Counted from the first letter of the stretch, positions 54,113 to 62,539 are shown. The stretch is DNA of 64,000 nt from Bacteroidales bacterium UBA2861 (GCA_002350615.1 DEFD01000040.1:1-64000), one strand, 5' to 3'. Notes: generated from the letters alone by a model not told the origin. Program-made: numbers and translations.

Positions 54113-54120
54113 CAAAGTTA
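54113..54120 (-). promoter_or_regulatory. -7 box TAACTTTG for trxB
   Basis: A full TAnnTTTG match, 8 bases before the trxB start, in the 65-base divergent region shared with upp. Confidence 0.6.
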
Positions 54121-54133
54121 TAAAATTTATCGC

Positions 54134-54141
54134 TATATTTG
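54134..54141 (+). promoter_or_regulatory. -7 box TATATTTG for upp
   Basis: A full TAnnTTTG match 28 bases before the upp start. The upp and trxB boxes face away from each other 13 bases apart, so the two polymerases would compete for overlapping -33 regions. Confidence 0.6.
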
Positions 54142-54169
54142 CTTACTGCAGAATTCTAAAGACAAAACA

Positions 54170-54823
54170 ATGGAAATCATCAATCTCGGCCACAACAATT
54201 CCGTGCTCAACAACTATATGGCACAGATCAGGGACAAGAAAATCCAGAAGGACAGCATGCGCTTCCGCACCAACATGCGCAGGATCGGAGCCTTGTTCGC
54301 CTACGAAATCAGCAAGACTTTTTCGTACAGCGAGAAGCAGGTCCAGACACCCCTGGGCATAGCTGCCGTCCCCACCTGCGACGACAAACTTGTGCTTGCC
54401 ACCATTCTCAGGGCCGGGCTTCCCATCCATGAGGGGATGCTTTCCGTTTTCGACAACGCCGAAAGCGCATTCATAACCACCTACCGTAAATACGGAGCCG
54501 GAAAGGACTTTACGGTGAACACCGAGTACTGCAACACTCCCTCGCTCGAAGGCAAGATCCTTCTCATCTGCGACCCTATGATCGCGACGGGACTGTCGAT
54601 GATAGAGGCCTACCACAGCCTCACCGCCCAGGGAGGAGAACCTATCCACACCCATTTCGTCTGCCCGATAGTCAGCGCGGATTCCGTGGATGAGCTGAAG
54701 AAGTCGGTGCCTGCCAACTGTTCGCTTTGGATGGCGGCGGTCGATGAAGAGCTCACCGGACGCGCTTTCGTGGTTCCTGGACTCGGCGATGCCGGCGACC
54801 TCGCCTACGGAGCAAAACTTTAG
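54170..54823 (+). CDS. upp: Uracil phosphoribosyltransferase
   Basis: A 217-aa pyrimidine-salvage enzyme that makes UMP from uracil and PRPP. The PRPP-binding loop is LLICDPMIATGLSMIEAYHS and the uracil-binding end is VPGLGDAGDLAYGAK, both characteristic of Upp rather than other phosphoribosyltransferases. TILRAGLPIHEGM also fits. Monocistronic, convergent with rpoN, with a C/T-rich tail behind the stop. Confidence 0.95.
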   Translation: MEIINLGHNNSVLNNYMAQIRDKKIQKDSMRFRTNMRRIGALFAYEISKTFSYSEKQVQTPLGIAAVPTCDDKLVLATILRAGLPIHEGMLSVFDNAESAFITTYRKYGAGKDFTVNTEYCNTPSLEGKILLICDPMIATGLSMIEAYHSLTAQGGEPIHTHFVCPIVSADSVDELKKSVPANCSLWMAAVDEELTGRAFVVPGLGDAGDLAYGAKL

Positions 54824-54842
54824 ACAGCCCCCTTTCTTTTTT

Positions 54843-56255
54843 TTAGATTTCCTTGCGCCAGCTGGCGTGAGGAATGCCCAACTGGCTGCGGTATTTGGCG
54901 ATGGTGCGCCTGGCAACCTTGTAACCGCGTTTTGTCATCTGCTCCACAAGCTGCTCGTCGGTAAGGGGCTTGCGCTTGTCTTCCGCATCGACGCATTCCT
55001 GAAGGGCCTTTTTCAGTTCCCTCGTGGATACCTCGTCGCCGTCGCTGTTTTCCATACCCTCGGAGAAGAAATATTTGAGGGGGAAAATCCCGAAATGTGT
55101 CTCAATGTATTTGCTGTTCACCACTCGGGATATGGTGCTTATATCGAATCCGGTAACTTCCGCGATATCCTTCAGGACCATGGGCCTCAGATTGCTTTCG
55201 TCCCCGTCCAGGAAATAGTCGTGCTGATAATCCAGGATGGCCTGCATCGTCTTCTGCAGGGTATTCTGACGCTGCTTGAGAGCCTCTACGAACCATTTCG
55301 CGGAGTCCAGCTTCTGTTTTACGAAAGTCACCGCCTCCTTCTGTTCGCGGGAGCTGCCGTTTTTGGCTTCCATCAGCATTTCGGCGTATTTCCGGTTCAC
55401 CCGGAGTTCCGGAATGTTGAAACGCGGCATGGTGAAGGAAAGCGTTCCGTCTTGTTCGGACAGGACGAAGTCCGGGACCACCTGCTGGGCCTGGTCGTTA
55501 TAGCTGTCGTCTATCTGGCCACCCGGAGCCGGATTCAGTTTTGTGATGCAGGCCATGGCACGCTTGAGCGACTGCTCGTCAAGGCCAAGACGCGACATCA
55601 CTTTCTGGAAATGCCTGTTGGAGAACTCCTGGAACTGCTCTTCAAGGATGCGCCTGGCGTTCTTCACATCTTCCGTGGGTTGCTTGGCATCAAGCTGGAG
55701 CAAAAGGCATTCGCGGAGATTCCTCGCTCCTACGCCCGCCGGTTCGAACTCCTGTATCACCTTGAGAACAGCCTCCATCTCCTCTTCGCTCACATTGACC
55801 CCCATCCTGAAGGCCATGTCGTCCACCAGGGATGAAATGTCCCTGCGAAGGTAGCCGTCGGAATCAAGGCTCCCGATGAGGAAGCGCCCTATCATCTGCG
55901 CGCGCTCATCCAGATTGCGGAAGCCAAGCTGGTCTTCCAGGCTCTGGGAGAAGCTTTCCTTGACGGAGAAGGTGTTGTATTCGGGACGGGGATCCTTGCC
56001 CCAGTTGTTCACGCGGGTCTTATACGCCGGCACGTAATCGTCTTCCTGAATCTCGTCGAGAGATACGTCACGGACCTCGTCGTCGCTGCGTTCCTTGTCA
56101 GGATCCGGGGTGTCGTCAAGCACGGGATTCTCTTCCAACTCGTTGCGCACACGCTGTTCGAGTTCCTGCACGGGAAGCTCCATGAGCTTTATCGTGAGGA
56201 TCTGCAGCGGAGACAGGCGCTGCTGCTGTTTGAGTGTGAGTTCCTGCCTTGGCAT
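54843..56255 (-). CDS. rpoN: RNA polymerase sigma-54 factor
   Basis: A 470-aa sigma-54 from the ATG at 56255; a GTG two codons earlier (56261) overlaps the upstream stop and is also possible. The Gln/Leu-rich region I (LTLKQQQRLSPLQILTIKLM), an acidic linker, the core-binding part and the C-terminal RpoN box ARRTIAKYRSQLGIP are present. An HTH lies around DISTISRVVNSKYIETHFGI. Promoters using it need an AAA+ activator; none is in the window. It follows a SPOR-domain gene directly. Confidence 0.95.
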   Translation of the reverse strand: MPRQELTLKQQQRLSPLQILTIKLMELPVQELEQRVRNELEENPVLDDTPDPDKERSDDEVRDVSLDEIQEDDYVPAYKTRVNNWGKDPRPEYNTFSVKESFSQSLEDQLGFRNLDERAQMIGRFLIGSLDSDGYLRRDISSLVDDMAFRMGVNVSEEEMEAVLKVIQEFEPAGVGARNLRECLLLQLDAKQPTEDVKNARRILEEQFQEFSNRHFQKVMSRLGLDEQSLKRAMACITKLNPAPGGQIDDSYNDQAQQVVPDFVLSEQDGTLSFTMPRFNIPELRVNRKYAEMLMEAKNGSSREQKEAVTFVKQKLDSAKWFVEALKQRQNTLQKTMQAILDYQHDYFLDGDESNLRPMVLKDIAEVTGFDISTISRVVNSKYIETHFGIFPLKYFFSEGMENSDGDEVSTRELKKALQECVDAEDKRKPLTDEQLVEQMTKRGYKVARRTIAKYRSQLGIPHASWRKEI

Positions 56256-56260
56256 CGACA

Positions 56261-56821
56261 CTACCTTTTAACCGGCCTGAGCACACGTACGGTATCCATC
56301 CTGAAAGAAGCCGTGTTCTGCATGGACGGATATTTGAAACGCTCCCGCACTATGAAAGCGGTGGGGAAATCCTTCCGGATCTCCGACAGGGCCTCCAGCG
56401 CCTCGCTCTTGTTGCGGTAGTCTCCTACGGTGACCTTGAAATAGGGGCTGGTGAAACTGCGGTAGGCGGCAACCTCCGGATATTTCATCTTGAAACGGTA
56501 CAGAGCTGCTTCACTGCCGGAACGTGCGGACTGGGAATTGTCGAAAAAGATACGTATCCGGAATCCGTTCTGCATCTTACCCTCGTTGGTGCGGGCCTTT
56601 TCGAGAACTGAGGCCTTTATGGCTCCGGACTGCACCACTGTAACGTTCTCCGGCATAACGGAAAAGATATCCCGGCCTTTCAGGAGGGAATCCACCGGAG
56701 GGACAGGCGTGAATATTATGGAATCCGTGTATTCATAGCCTGCTGGAGGCACCTGGTGCTGTGCCATGGCGGTAAAACCCGCGATGGCCAGGACTGCATA
56801 TGTCAGGATAAACTTTTTCAT
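56261..56821 (-). CDS. SPOR-like domain periplasmic protein
   Basis: A 186-aa protein with a signal peptide (MKKFILTYAVLAIAGFTAMAQ). The C-terminal about 80 residues resemble a SPOR domain (NGFRIRIFFDNSQSARSGSE, SPYFKVTVGDYRNKSEALEA), which binds glycan strands lacking stem peptides at division sites. Start and stop overlap both neighbours. The central Val/Pro-rich part is not recognised. Confidence 0.82.
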   Translation of the reverse strand: MKKFILTYAVLAIAGFTAMAQHQVPPAGYEYTDSIIFTPVPPVDSLLKGRDIFSVMPENVTVVQSGAIKASVLEKARTNEGKMQNGFRIRIFFDNSQSARSGSEAALYRFKMKYPEVAAYRSFTSPYFKVTVGDYRNKSEALEALSEIRKDFPTAFIVRERFKYPSMQNTASFRMDTVRVLRPVKR

Positions 56822-57288
56822 AACTTTTCGATAAACTTTTTCAGCGGCACGTTCTTGTATTCAATATCTTTGCCAAGATTGCCGGCCACCGTGGCCCGTC
56901 CGCTGATATCCACCCGGTATTCGTCGGGGTTGAACTTCGATGCCAGGGCCACGACCTGGATAAGGGAGAAGCTCTTGCTTATCTGCCCGCTGACGGGCAC
57001 TTTGTAAACCTTGTTGCATTTTCCGTCCACCGCGATGTTCTCCGCATTTATATAGAGGAGGTCGAGGCTGTCGCGCCTGATGGTCGCGCGGATACTCTTG
57101 ATATTGAAGTCGGGCGCCGGGTTGTCGATGCCCACCTTGGCCACCGCGTTGAAGCCCTTCAGCCCGGACGGCAGGAAAGACTCTATCTCGCAGGAACTGA
57201 TTTTCACCTTGCGGTATTTGCTCACGCAGGAACTGAAGCAGAGAAGCCCCAGGAGCGCGATCAAGAGTATTTTGAGGGTCCTTTTCAT
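56818..57288 (-). CDS. LEA/WHy-like small lipoprotein
   Basis: A 156-aa lipoprotein starting at the ATG at 57288 (Cys21 in LLCFSSCVSK). The frame is open further upstream but is antisense to miaB there. KGFNAVAKVGIDNPAPDFNI and VPVSGQISKSFSLIQ have the pattern of LEA14/WHy domains, beta-sandwich proteins found in Bacteroidota envelopes. Function unknown. First gene of the operon with SPOR and rpoN (4-base overlap). Confidence 0.8.
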   Translation of the reverse strand: MKRTLKILLIALLGLLCFSSCVSKYRKVKISSCEIESFLPSGLKGFNAVAKVGIDNPAPDFNIKSIRATIRRDSLDLLYINAENIAVDGKCNKVYKVPVSGQISKSFSLIQVVALASKFNPDEYRVDISGRATVAGNLGKDIEYKNVPLKKFIEKL

Positions 57289-57304
57289 ATCGTATTGCAA
57301 CTTA

Positions 57305-57312
57305 CAAATATA
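57305..57312 (-). promoter_or_regulatory. -7 box TATATTTG for the LEA-SPOR-rpoN operon
   Basis: A full TAnnTTTG match 16 bases before the start, in the 48-base divergent region shared with miaB. Confidence 0.55.
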
Positions 57313-57324
57313 CGAAGAAATTGC

Positions 57325-57332
57325 TAAATTTG
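57325..57332 (+). promoter_or_regulatory. -7 box TAAATTTG for miaB
   Basis: A full TAnnTTTG match ending only 4 bases before the miaB ATG; the transcript should start at or within a base or two of the start codon. Confidence 0.6.
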
Positions 57333-57336
57333 CAGC

Positions 57337-58647
57337 ATGAAGGTATATATCGAAACTTACGGCTGCCAGATGAACGTGAACGACACCGAAGTGGTGTTTT
57401 CCATCCTGGCCCGCAAAGGATATGAGAGGACGGAAGACATAGCGCAGGCCGATGTCATCATGGCCAACACCTGCTCCATCCGGGACAATGCGGAACAGCG
57501 CATCTGGGGCCGGGTGGATTATTTTTCCGGCTTCCGCAAGGCCCGCAAAGGCGTGCTGGTGGGAATCCTGGGTTGCATGGCGGAGCGTCTGAAGGACGCC
57601 CTGCTGGATACCGGGAAAGTGGATGTCGTGGCGGGGCCCGATGCATACCGCAATCTTCCGGAACTCCTGACCGCCGCGAGGGAAGGACATCCCCAGATGG
57701 ACGTAATTCTCTCAAGGGAAGAAACTTACGGGGACATATCTCCGGTCCGCATAGACAAGAACGGGGTCAGCGCCTTCATCTCCATCATGCGCGGCTGCAA
57801 CAATGTCTGTTCCTATTGCGTCGTGCCATACACCCGTGGTGCGGAACGCAGCCGGGACTGGCGCACGATAGTCAGGGAAGCCTGCGACTGCTTCGCTTCG
57901 GGCTACCGGGAAGTGACCCTACTGGGGCAGAATGTGGATTCATATCTCTATGAAGATGTGAATTTCGCGGCGCTCCTCGGCAAGGTTGCCGATGTCTCTC
58001 CACTGCTGAGGGTGCGATTCTCCACTTCGCATCCCAAGGACATATCGGACGAAGTCATCGCCATGATGGCAGGCAAGCCGAATATATGCCACCAGATCCA
58101 CCTGCCGGTGCAGAGCGGGAACGACAGGATACTGGAAAAGATGCGGCGCCGCTACACCAGGGCATGGTATCTGGAACGCGTCGCCAAGATCCGGGAAGCC
58201 ATGCCGGACTGCGGGATAAGCACCGATGCAATCGTGGGTTTCTGCTCGGAGACGGAAGAAGAATTCAGGGACACCCTGTCGCTCTTCAGGGAAGTCGGCT
58301 TCGATTCGGCCTTCATGTTCAACTATTCCGAGCGTCCGGGCACACTCGCGGCCCGCAATTACCCCGACGACGTGCCTGCGGAAGAGAAGACCAGACGCCT
58401 CAACGAACTCATTGAGCTACAGAACGGCCTTTCCCTCGAAAGCAACCGCAGGGACCTCGGGAAAAACTTTGAAGTGCTCGTGGAAGGGCCTTCCAAGAAA
58501 GGTTCCGGACAGCTTTGCGGGCGGAACGGCGCCGGCAAGATGTGCGTGTGGACGGACTCCACCCACAAGGCGGGAGACTATGTATATGTGAAGGTGACCG
58601 ACTGCAGCAGTGCCACCCTTCTGTGTGAACTGATTGAAAACCAATAA
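57337..58647 (+). CDS. miaB: tRNA-2-methylthio-N6-dimethylallyladenosine synthase
   Basis: A 436-aa radical-SAM methylthiotransferase that modifies A37 of tRNAs reading U-starting codons. The N-terminal cluster cysteines are in TYGCQMNVND, ANTCSIRD and LGCMAERLK. The radical-SAM motif is RGCNNVCSYCVVPYTRG, and a C-terminal TRAM domain ends the protein. Usual length. It diverges from the rpoN operon, and an esterase gene follows after 10 bases. Confidence 0.97.
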   Translation: MKVYIETYGCQMNVNDTEVVFSILARKGYERTEDIAQADVIMANTCSIRDNAEQRIWGRVDYFSGFRKARKGVLVGILGCMAERLKDALLDTGKVDVVAGPDAYRNLPELLTAAREGHPQMDVILSREETYGDISPVRIDKNGVSAFISIMRGCNNVCSYCVVPYTRGAERSRDWRTIVREACDCFASGYREVTLLGQNVDSYLYEDVNFAALLGKVADVSPLLRVRFSTSHPKDISDEVIAMMAGKPNICHQIHLPVQSGNDRILEKMRRRYTRAWYLERVAKIREAMPDCGISTDAIVGFCSETEEEFRDTLSLFREVGFDSAFMFNYSERPGTLAARNYPDDVPAEEKTRRLNELIELQNGLSLESNRRDLGKNFEVLVEGPSKKGSGQLCGRNGAGKMCVWTDSTHKAGDYVYVKVTDCSSATLLCELIENQ

Positions 58648-58657
58648 CCTATAAATC

Positions 58658-59629
58658 ATGAAGCATACGAAAATTTTAGTTGCGGCCCTCTTTTGCCTTG
58701 GACTGGCCGCCGTATCATGCGCCGAAAAGGAAAAAGGGTACGAACCACTTCAGCCCGACCTGAAAATCCTGCTCTACCCCCAGGGGCAGACGGTGGATGC
58801 CGGAATCGTTGAAAATGGTGTGCAGATCACCCAGGGCCCCGGAGAAGACAATGGTCTGCGCGGAGAGGAGAAGATGAACGAGCGCGGAAATATCTCCAAT
58901 GTGAACGACAGCGCCCGTATGGAGATTTACTTCCCCAAGAACCCGAACGGGCTGGTGATAGTGAACTGCCCCGGAGGCGGATATTCAATAGTATCTTCTA
59001 TTAACGAGGGGCTCTGCGCCGCAGAATGGCTTACAAGCCAGGGAGTTACCGTATGCAACCTGATTTACAGGCTTCCCAACTTCCACCGCACGGTTCCCCT
59101 TACCGATGTCCAGAACGCTTTCCGTTACTGCCGTGCGCATGCCGCCGAGTGGGGATGCAGCAAGGTGGGTGTGATGGGTTATTCAGCCGGTGGTCATCTT
59201 GCCGCCAGCGCATCGACCCTCTTTGTGGACGAGATCACAAGGCCGGACTTCTCCATCCTGATCTATCCTGTCATCGACCTGGACCTTGCAATAACCCACA
59301 AGGGCACGAGACTCAGACTCCTTGGAGAGAATCCCTCGGAAGAACTTCTTGAGCACTACTCTTTGAACAAACAGGTAAGCGACAATACCCCTGTGACTTT
59401 CATCGCCCTGAGTTCCTACGACAAGACCGTGGCTCCCGAAAACAGCATCCGCTATTACAACGCGCTGCACGAGCACAACATTGAATGCCAGTTGCACATG
59501 TACCCGCTGGGCGGTCATGGCTGGGGATTCTACCACGAGCCCTACTCAAAGGACAAGCTTGAGCAGTACCGCGAAGTCTTCTACGCGGACCTTGGCCGCT
59601 TCCTCAAGGACTGCTGCCCTGACAAGTAA
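58658..59629 (+). CDS. Alpha/beta-hydrolase esterase lipoprotein
   Basis: A 323-aa lipoprotein (Cys21 in LAAVSCAEKE) with an esterase/lipase fold: oxyanion region NCPGGGYSIVSS, nucleophile elbow GYSAGGHLAAS with Ser176 and a late GGHGWGF with the catalytic His. Such proteins remove acetyl or other acyl groups from sugars. It is the second gene behind miaB. Its last codons and stop (CCT GAC AAG TAA) lie inside the left copy of a 90-bp direct repeat whose right copy holds the end of the REP-type transposase gene, so its present C-terminus may have been set by that insertion. Confidence 0.88.
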   Translation: MKHTKILVAALFCLGLAAVSCAEKEKGYEPLQPDLKILLYPQGQTVDAGIVENGVQITQGPGEDNGLRGEEKMNERGNISNVNDSARMEIYFPKNPNGLVIVNCPGGGYSIVSSINEGLCAAEWLTSQGVTVCNLIYRLPNFHRTVPLTDVQNAFRYCRAHAAEWGCSKVGVMGYSAGGHLAASASTLFVDEITRPDFSILIYPVIDLDLAITHKGTRLRLLGENPSEELLEHYSLNKQVSDNTPVTFIALSSYDKTVAPENSIRYYNALHEHNIECQLHMYPLGGHGWGFYHEPYSKDKLEQYREVFYADLGRFLKDCCPDK

Positions 59630-59707
59630 GCTGCTGATTTGCAGTGTTTTGATCTGTTTCGCTCCCCTTCCGCTCGAGGGGGAGTGAAATTGTTTATTGC
59701 ACTGAAC
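59618..59707 (+). repeat. Left 90-bp direct repeat (REP-type palindrome)
   Basis: It aligns without gaps to 60624-60713 at 69 of 90 positions. It begins in the last codons of the esterase gene, contains an imperfect palindrome (CGCTCCCC ... GGGGGAGTG) and ends in a fully conserved stretch ATTGTTTATTGCACTGAAC. Confidence 0.85.
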
Positions 59708-59807
59708 GACAAGAAGTTATTTATCAGGCTCAACTATAAAAACAGCCATTCACATTTATCAAAGGACAGAAAACGGCTTTCTGCTTTTCTATAGCGCGAC
59801 TGACTTT

Positions 59808-60635
59808 TTGACCTTCTTCACGATAATCTGTGGCGCTGCAAGGAAATACGGTGTGAAGGTCCTCGGCATTTGCCCGATGTTCGACCATCTGCACGTGTTG
59901 GTCGAGGCCTCTTCCCGTAAGGATATCGTACGATTCGTGCAACGTTACACTTCGCTATATGCCATTGAGTTGAATGAAACCGTCGGGGCCAGCGGTCCTG
60001 TTTTCTCGATACCGTTCGGAAGTGCGGTAAAACGAGGAGAGAAGGCTATCAGGACCTGCTGCTCATATGTTTACAACAACCCTTGCGAGAAGCGTCTTTG
60101 CAATAAAGCCGAGGAATACAGATGGAACTTTCTTGCATATGCCACTTCAAAATATCCTTTTTCGGATAAACTGCGGCGGGAAGAAGCATCTGCAAGACTG
60201 CGTTCTGCGACCAAAATGGTAGATTACCTCTTCCTGCATTCCGAGTATTTGAAACACAAATGGATCGCTTCGCTTTTCGGCAGACTGAATGACAAGGAGA
60301 AGAACCAATTGACGGACTACATCATCTGTAAATATAATTGTATAGACTATCCGGCATTGCTCTCATATTACGGCGGCTCATACGATCAGGCCTGCCTGGC
60401 CTTCGCATCGAATCAAGGCAGCGAGTACGATATCCGGGAAGAGTTTCATCCCGAATCGCATACCGGCTATCTGATAATCCCCAACATACTGAGACGACAT
60501 TTTGGCTTTAACACCGTTTACAGCGCTATCCGTTTGCCGCAGAAAGACAGAGAACGCTTGTACAGGCGACTGTTATGTTACGGGAAGTTTTCCAGGAGGC
60601 AGCTCTGCAAATATTTAAGGCTACCTGACAAATAA
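59808..60635 (+). CDS. REP-associated tyrosine transposase (Y1/IS200-like family)
   Basis: A 275-aa reading frame from a TTG at 59808. The HUH motif HLHVLVEA follows the typical CPMFDHLHV turn, and a Tyr in FVQRYTSLYAIELN is the likely nucleophile. The C-terminal about 150 residues form the longer Leu/Tyr-rich part seen in RAYT proteins rather than in compact IS200 TnpA. Family-like sequence continues upstream in the same frame (IHIYQRTENGFLLFYSATDF, from about 59751), but no ATG, GTG or usable TTG lies between the stop at 59703-59705 and 59808. It may use a rare start codon or have lost its start. Base composition is more A/T-rich than its neighbours. It is bracketed by 90-bp direct repeats. 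Confidence 0.85.
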   Translation: MTFFTIICGAARKYGVKVLGICPMFDHLHVLVEASSRKDIVRFVQRYTSLYAIELNETVGASGPVFSIPFGSAVKRGEKAIRTCCSYVYNNPCEKRLCNKAEEYRWNFLAYATSKYPFSDKLRREEASARLRSATKMVDYLFLHSEYLKHKWIASLFGRLNDKEKNQLTDYIICKYNCIDYPALLSYYGGSYDQACLAFASNQGSEYDIREEFHPESHTGYLIIPNILRRHFGFNTVYSAIRLPQKDRERLYRRLLCYGKFSRRQLCKYLRLPDK

Positions 60636-60713
60636 ACCACTGATTTACAATGCCTTAATACAATTCGCTCCCCCTCATGCGGAAGGGGAGCGAAATTGTT
60701 TATTGCACTGAAC
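60624..60713 (+). repeat. Right 90-bp direct repeat (REP-type palindrome)
   Basis: It holds the last codons and stop of the transposase gene and a clean stem CGCTCCCC/GGGGAGCG with a short loop (60666-60692). It is 1006 bp from the left copy, in the same orientation. The two stems differ mainly in loop bases and keep pairing. Confidence 0.85.
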
Positions 60714-60738
60714 TACAGTGGGTTAGCTGTCAGCCCCA

Positions 60739-62520
60739 CTACTGGATGAAAGCGAGGATTTCGCCTTTCTGGACGGTCTTGCCCTGGGCAGCCATTACGG
60801 CAAGGACACGACCGTTGATGGCGGGAAGTATCTCCTCGTGCCCGTAGTAGGTGTCTATGAATCCCATAGCTTCACCCGCATGAACTTCGCTGCCGTTCAC
60901 CGGAGCCGAGGAAGTGTCATCCACATCCACTCCCCAGAGGACTTTGCCGCGCACAGGGGCCTGGACGGCGATGGCGGCAGGGTGCTCTTTCATGAAAGTC
61001 GCGGCGTCGAATTCCGGCAGTTCCACAACGGGACGCTTGATCACGATCGGGGCGCCCGCCTTGGCGCGCAGATCTTCCAGTTCGGCATTGAAGCGCTGTT
61101 TGGCAACGCCGCTGCGATAGTCCCTGTACTGGCGCTCGTGCATGGCGAGTTCGAAGAGTTCTTCATCGTCCTGACCGCAGTCCCAGCCTTCCTGAGCCAT
61201 CATTTCGCGGAACTTGGGCAGTTCGTCCGGGTACATGTCCTGTGGATTGCCGTCGTAGAATTCGAAGCCCTTCTCCTTGGCGATGGCGACAATTTCCGGT
61301 GCCAGTTCGCCGGGGAGTTTTCCCATCTTGCCCAGAATCATGCCCCAGCTGTCCTTGTCCACGGAACTCCAGCGCGGTTTTCCCTTGACGGTGTCCAGCA
61401 GGTTCATGAGCGCTATATTCTTGACATACTGGCTGAACGGAGTGACGAGCGGAGGGTAACCTACCCGCGGCCACACGTAGCATACTTCGTCGAAGAGCTT
61501 CACCATGAGGGTGTCCAGAGTTATTTCCGGACGTCCCGCAGCACGTTCCGCGGCGTTCACGGCACCGAGGAAAGGCTTGAGGTCCGCCATCATTGAGCCC
61601 ATCATGCCTCCCGGAAGGCCGCAGCCTACCAGCAGCGAAGTCATCACTTTGTTGGCGGGATTGATCCAGTAGCCGAGGAAGTCGTCGATAAATTCCTGAG
61701 TCAGGGCCCGGACCTGCATGTATGCGTCCATATTGATGTCCTTCACCAGGAAGCCGTCCGCCTTGAGCATTTCACGGATAGTAATCACGTCCGGATGCAC
61801 TTTGCCCCATGACAGCGGTTCCACGGCGACATCCAGGTAGTCAGCCCCGGCACGGGCCACTTCAAGCATCGAAGCCGGCGAGAAACCGGGACCGCAGTGC
61901 CCGTGATACTGTATTATGATGGACGGATATTTTTTCTTGATCTCGGAAGTGAGCTGCGCGAGGAAAGTGGGGCGGCCGATTCCCGCCATGTCCTTGAGGC
62001 AGATTTCATCGGCTCCGTATTCCACCAGCTTGTCCACTATGCCCATGTAGTATTCCACCGTGTGCACTGGGCTGTAGGTAATGGAAAGCGCCGCCTGGGA
62101 AATCATGCCGGCTTTCTTGGCATATTCAACGCTGAGGCGCAGGTTGCGGTGGTCGTTAAGTCCGCAGAATGAACGGGCGATATCGGTGCCCTGGGCCTTT
62201 TTCACCTTGAACATCAGCTCCCTCACGTCAGCAGGGACGGGGTTCATGCGAAGGGCGTTCAGTCCCCTTTCCAGCATGTGCGTCTGGATGCCGGCCTTAT
62301 GGAAGGGCGCGGTCCACTGCCGGACGGCAGTGTTGGGGTTCTCCCCAAAGAGCAGGTTCACCTGCTCGAACGCGCCGCCATTGGTCTCCACACGGTCGAA
62401 CACGCCCATATCTATAATTGCCGGTGCCACCCTCACAAGCTGGTCCACCCGGGGCACATACTTGCCGGAGGACTGCCACATATCCCTGTAAACCAATGAA
62501 AATTTTATTTCCCTTGACAT
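60739..62520 (-). CDS. Pyruvate/oxaloacetate carboxyltransferase subunit with atypical biotinyl-type domain
   Basis: A 593-aa protein close to oxaloacetate decarboxylase alpha / pyruvate carboxylase subunit B. A TIM-barrel carboxyltransferase (MWQSSGKYVPRVDQL, DEICLKDMAGIGRPTFLAQL, YHGHCGPGFSPASMLEVARA) is followed by the PYC_OADA helical domain (PLVTPFSQYVKNIALMN). The final about 75 residues form a biotinyl/lipoyl-like fold, but the acceptor motif AMKM is not there: Tyr-Tyr-Gly (about 558-560) occupies its place and no lysine is near. It could therefore work only with a separate biotin carrier protein or have another role. It stands alone, without the beta and gamma subunits of a sodium pump. 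Confidence 0.88.
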   Translation of the reverse strand: MSREIKFSLVYRDMWQSSGKYVPRVDQLVRVAPAIIDMGVFDRVETNGGAFEQVNLLFGENPNTAVRQWTAPFHKAGIQTHMLERGLNALRMNPVPADVRELMFKVKKAQGTDIARSFCGLNDHRNLRLSVEYAKKAGMISQAALSITYSPVHTVEYYMGIVDKLVEYGADEICLKDMAGIGRPTFLAQLTSEIKKKYPSIIIQYHGHCGPGFSPASMLEVARAGADYLDVAVEPLSWGKVHPDVITIREMLKADGFLVKDINMDAYMQVRALTQEFIDDFLGYWINPANKVMTSLLVGCGLPGGMMGSMMADLKPFLGAVNAAERAAGRPEITLDTLMVKLFDEVCYVWPRVGYPPLVTPFSQYVKNIALMNLLDTVKGKPRWSSVDKDSWGMILGKMGKLPGELAPEIVAIAKEKGFEFYDGNPQDMYPDELPKFREMMAQEGWDCGQDDEELFELAMHERQYRDYRSGVAKQRFNAELEDLRAKAGAPIVIKRPVVELPEFDAATFMKEHPAAIAVQAPVRGKVLWGVDVDDTSSAPVNGSEVHAGEAMGFIDTYYGHEEILPAINGRVLAVMAAQGKTVQKGEILAFIQ

Positions 62521-62539
62521 ATTGACCGTATTTTTTGTA

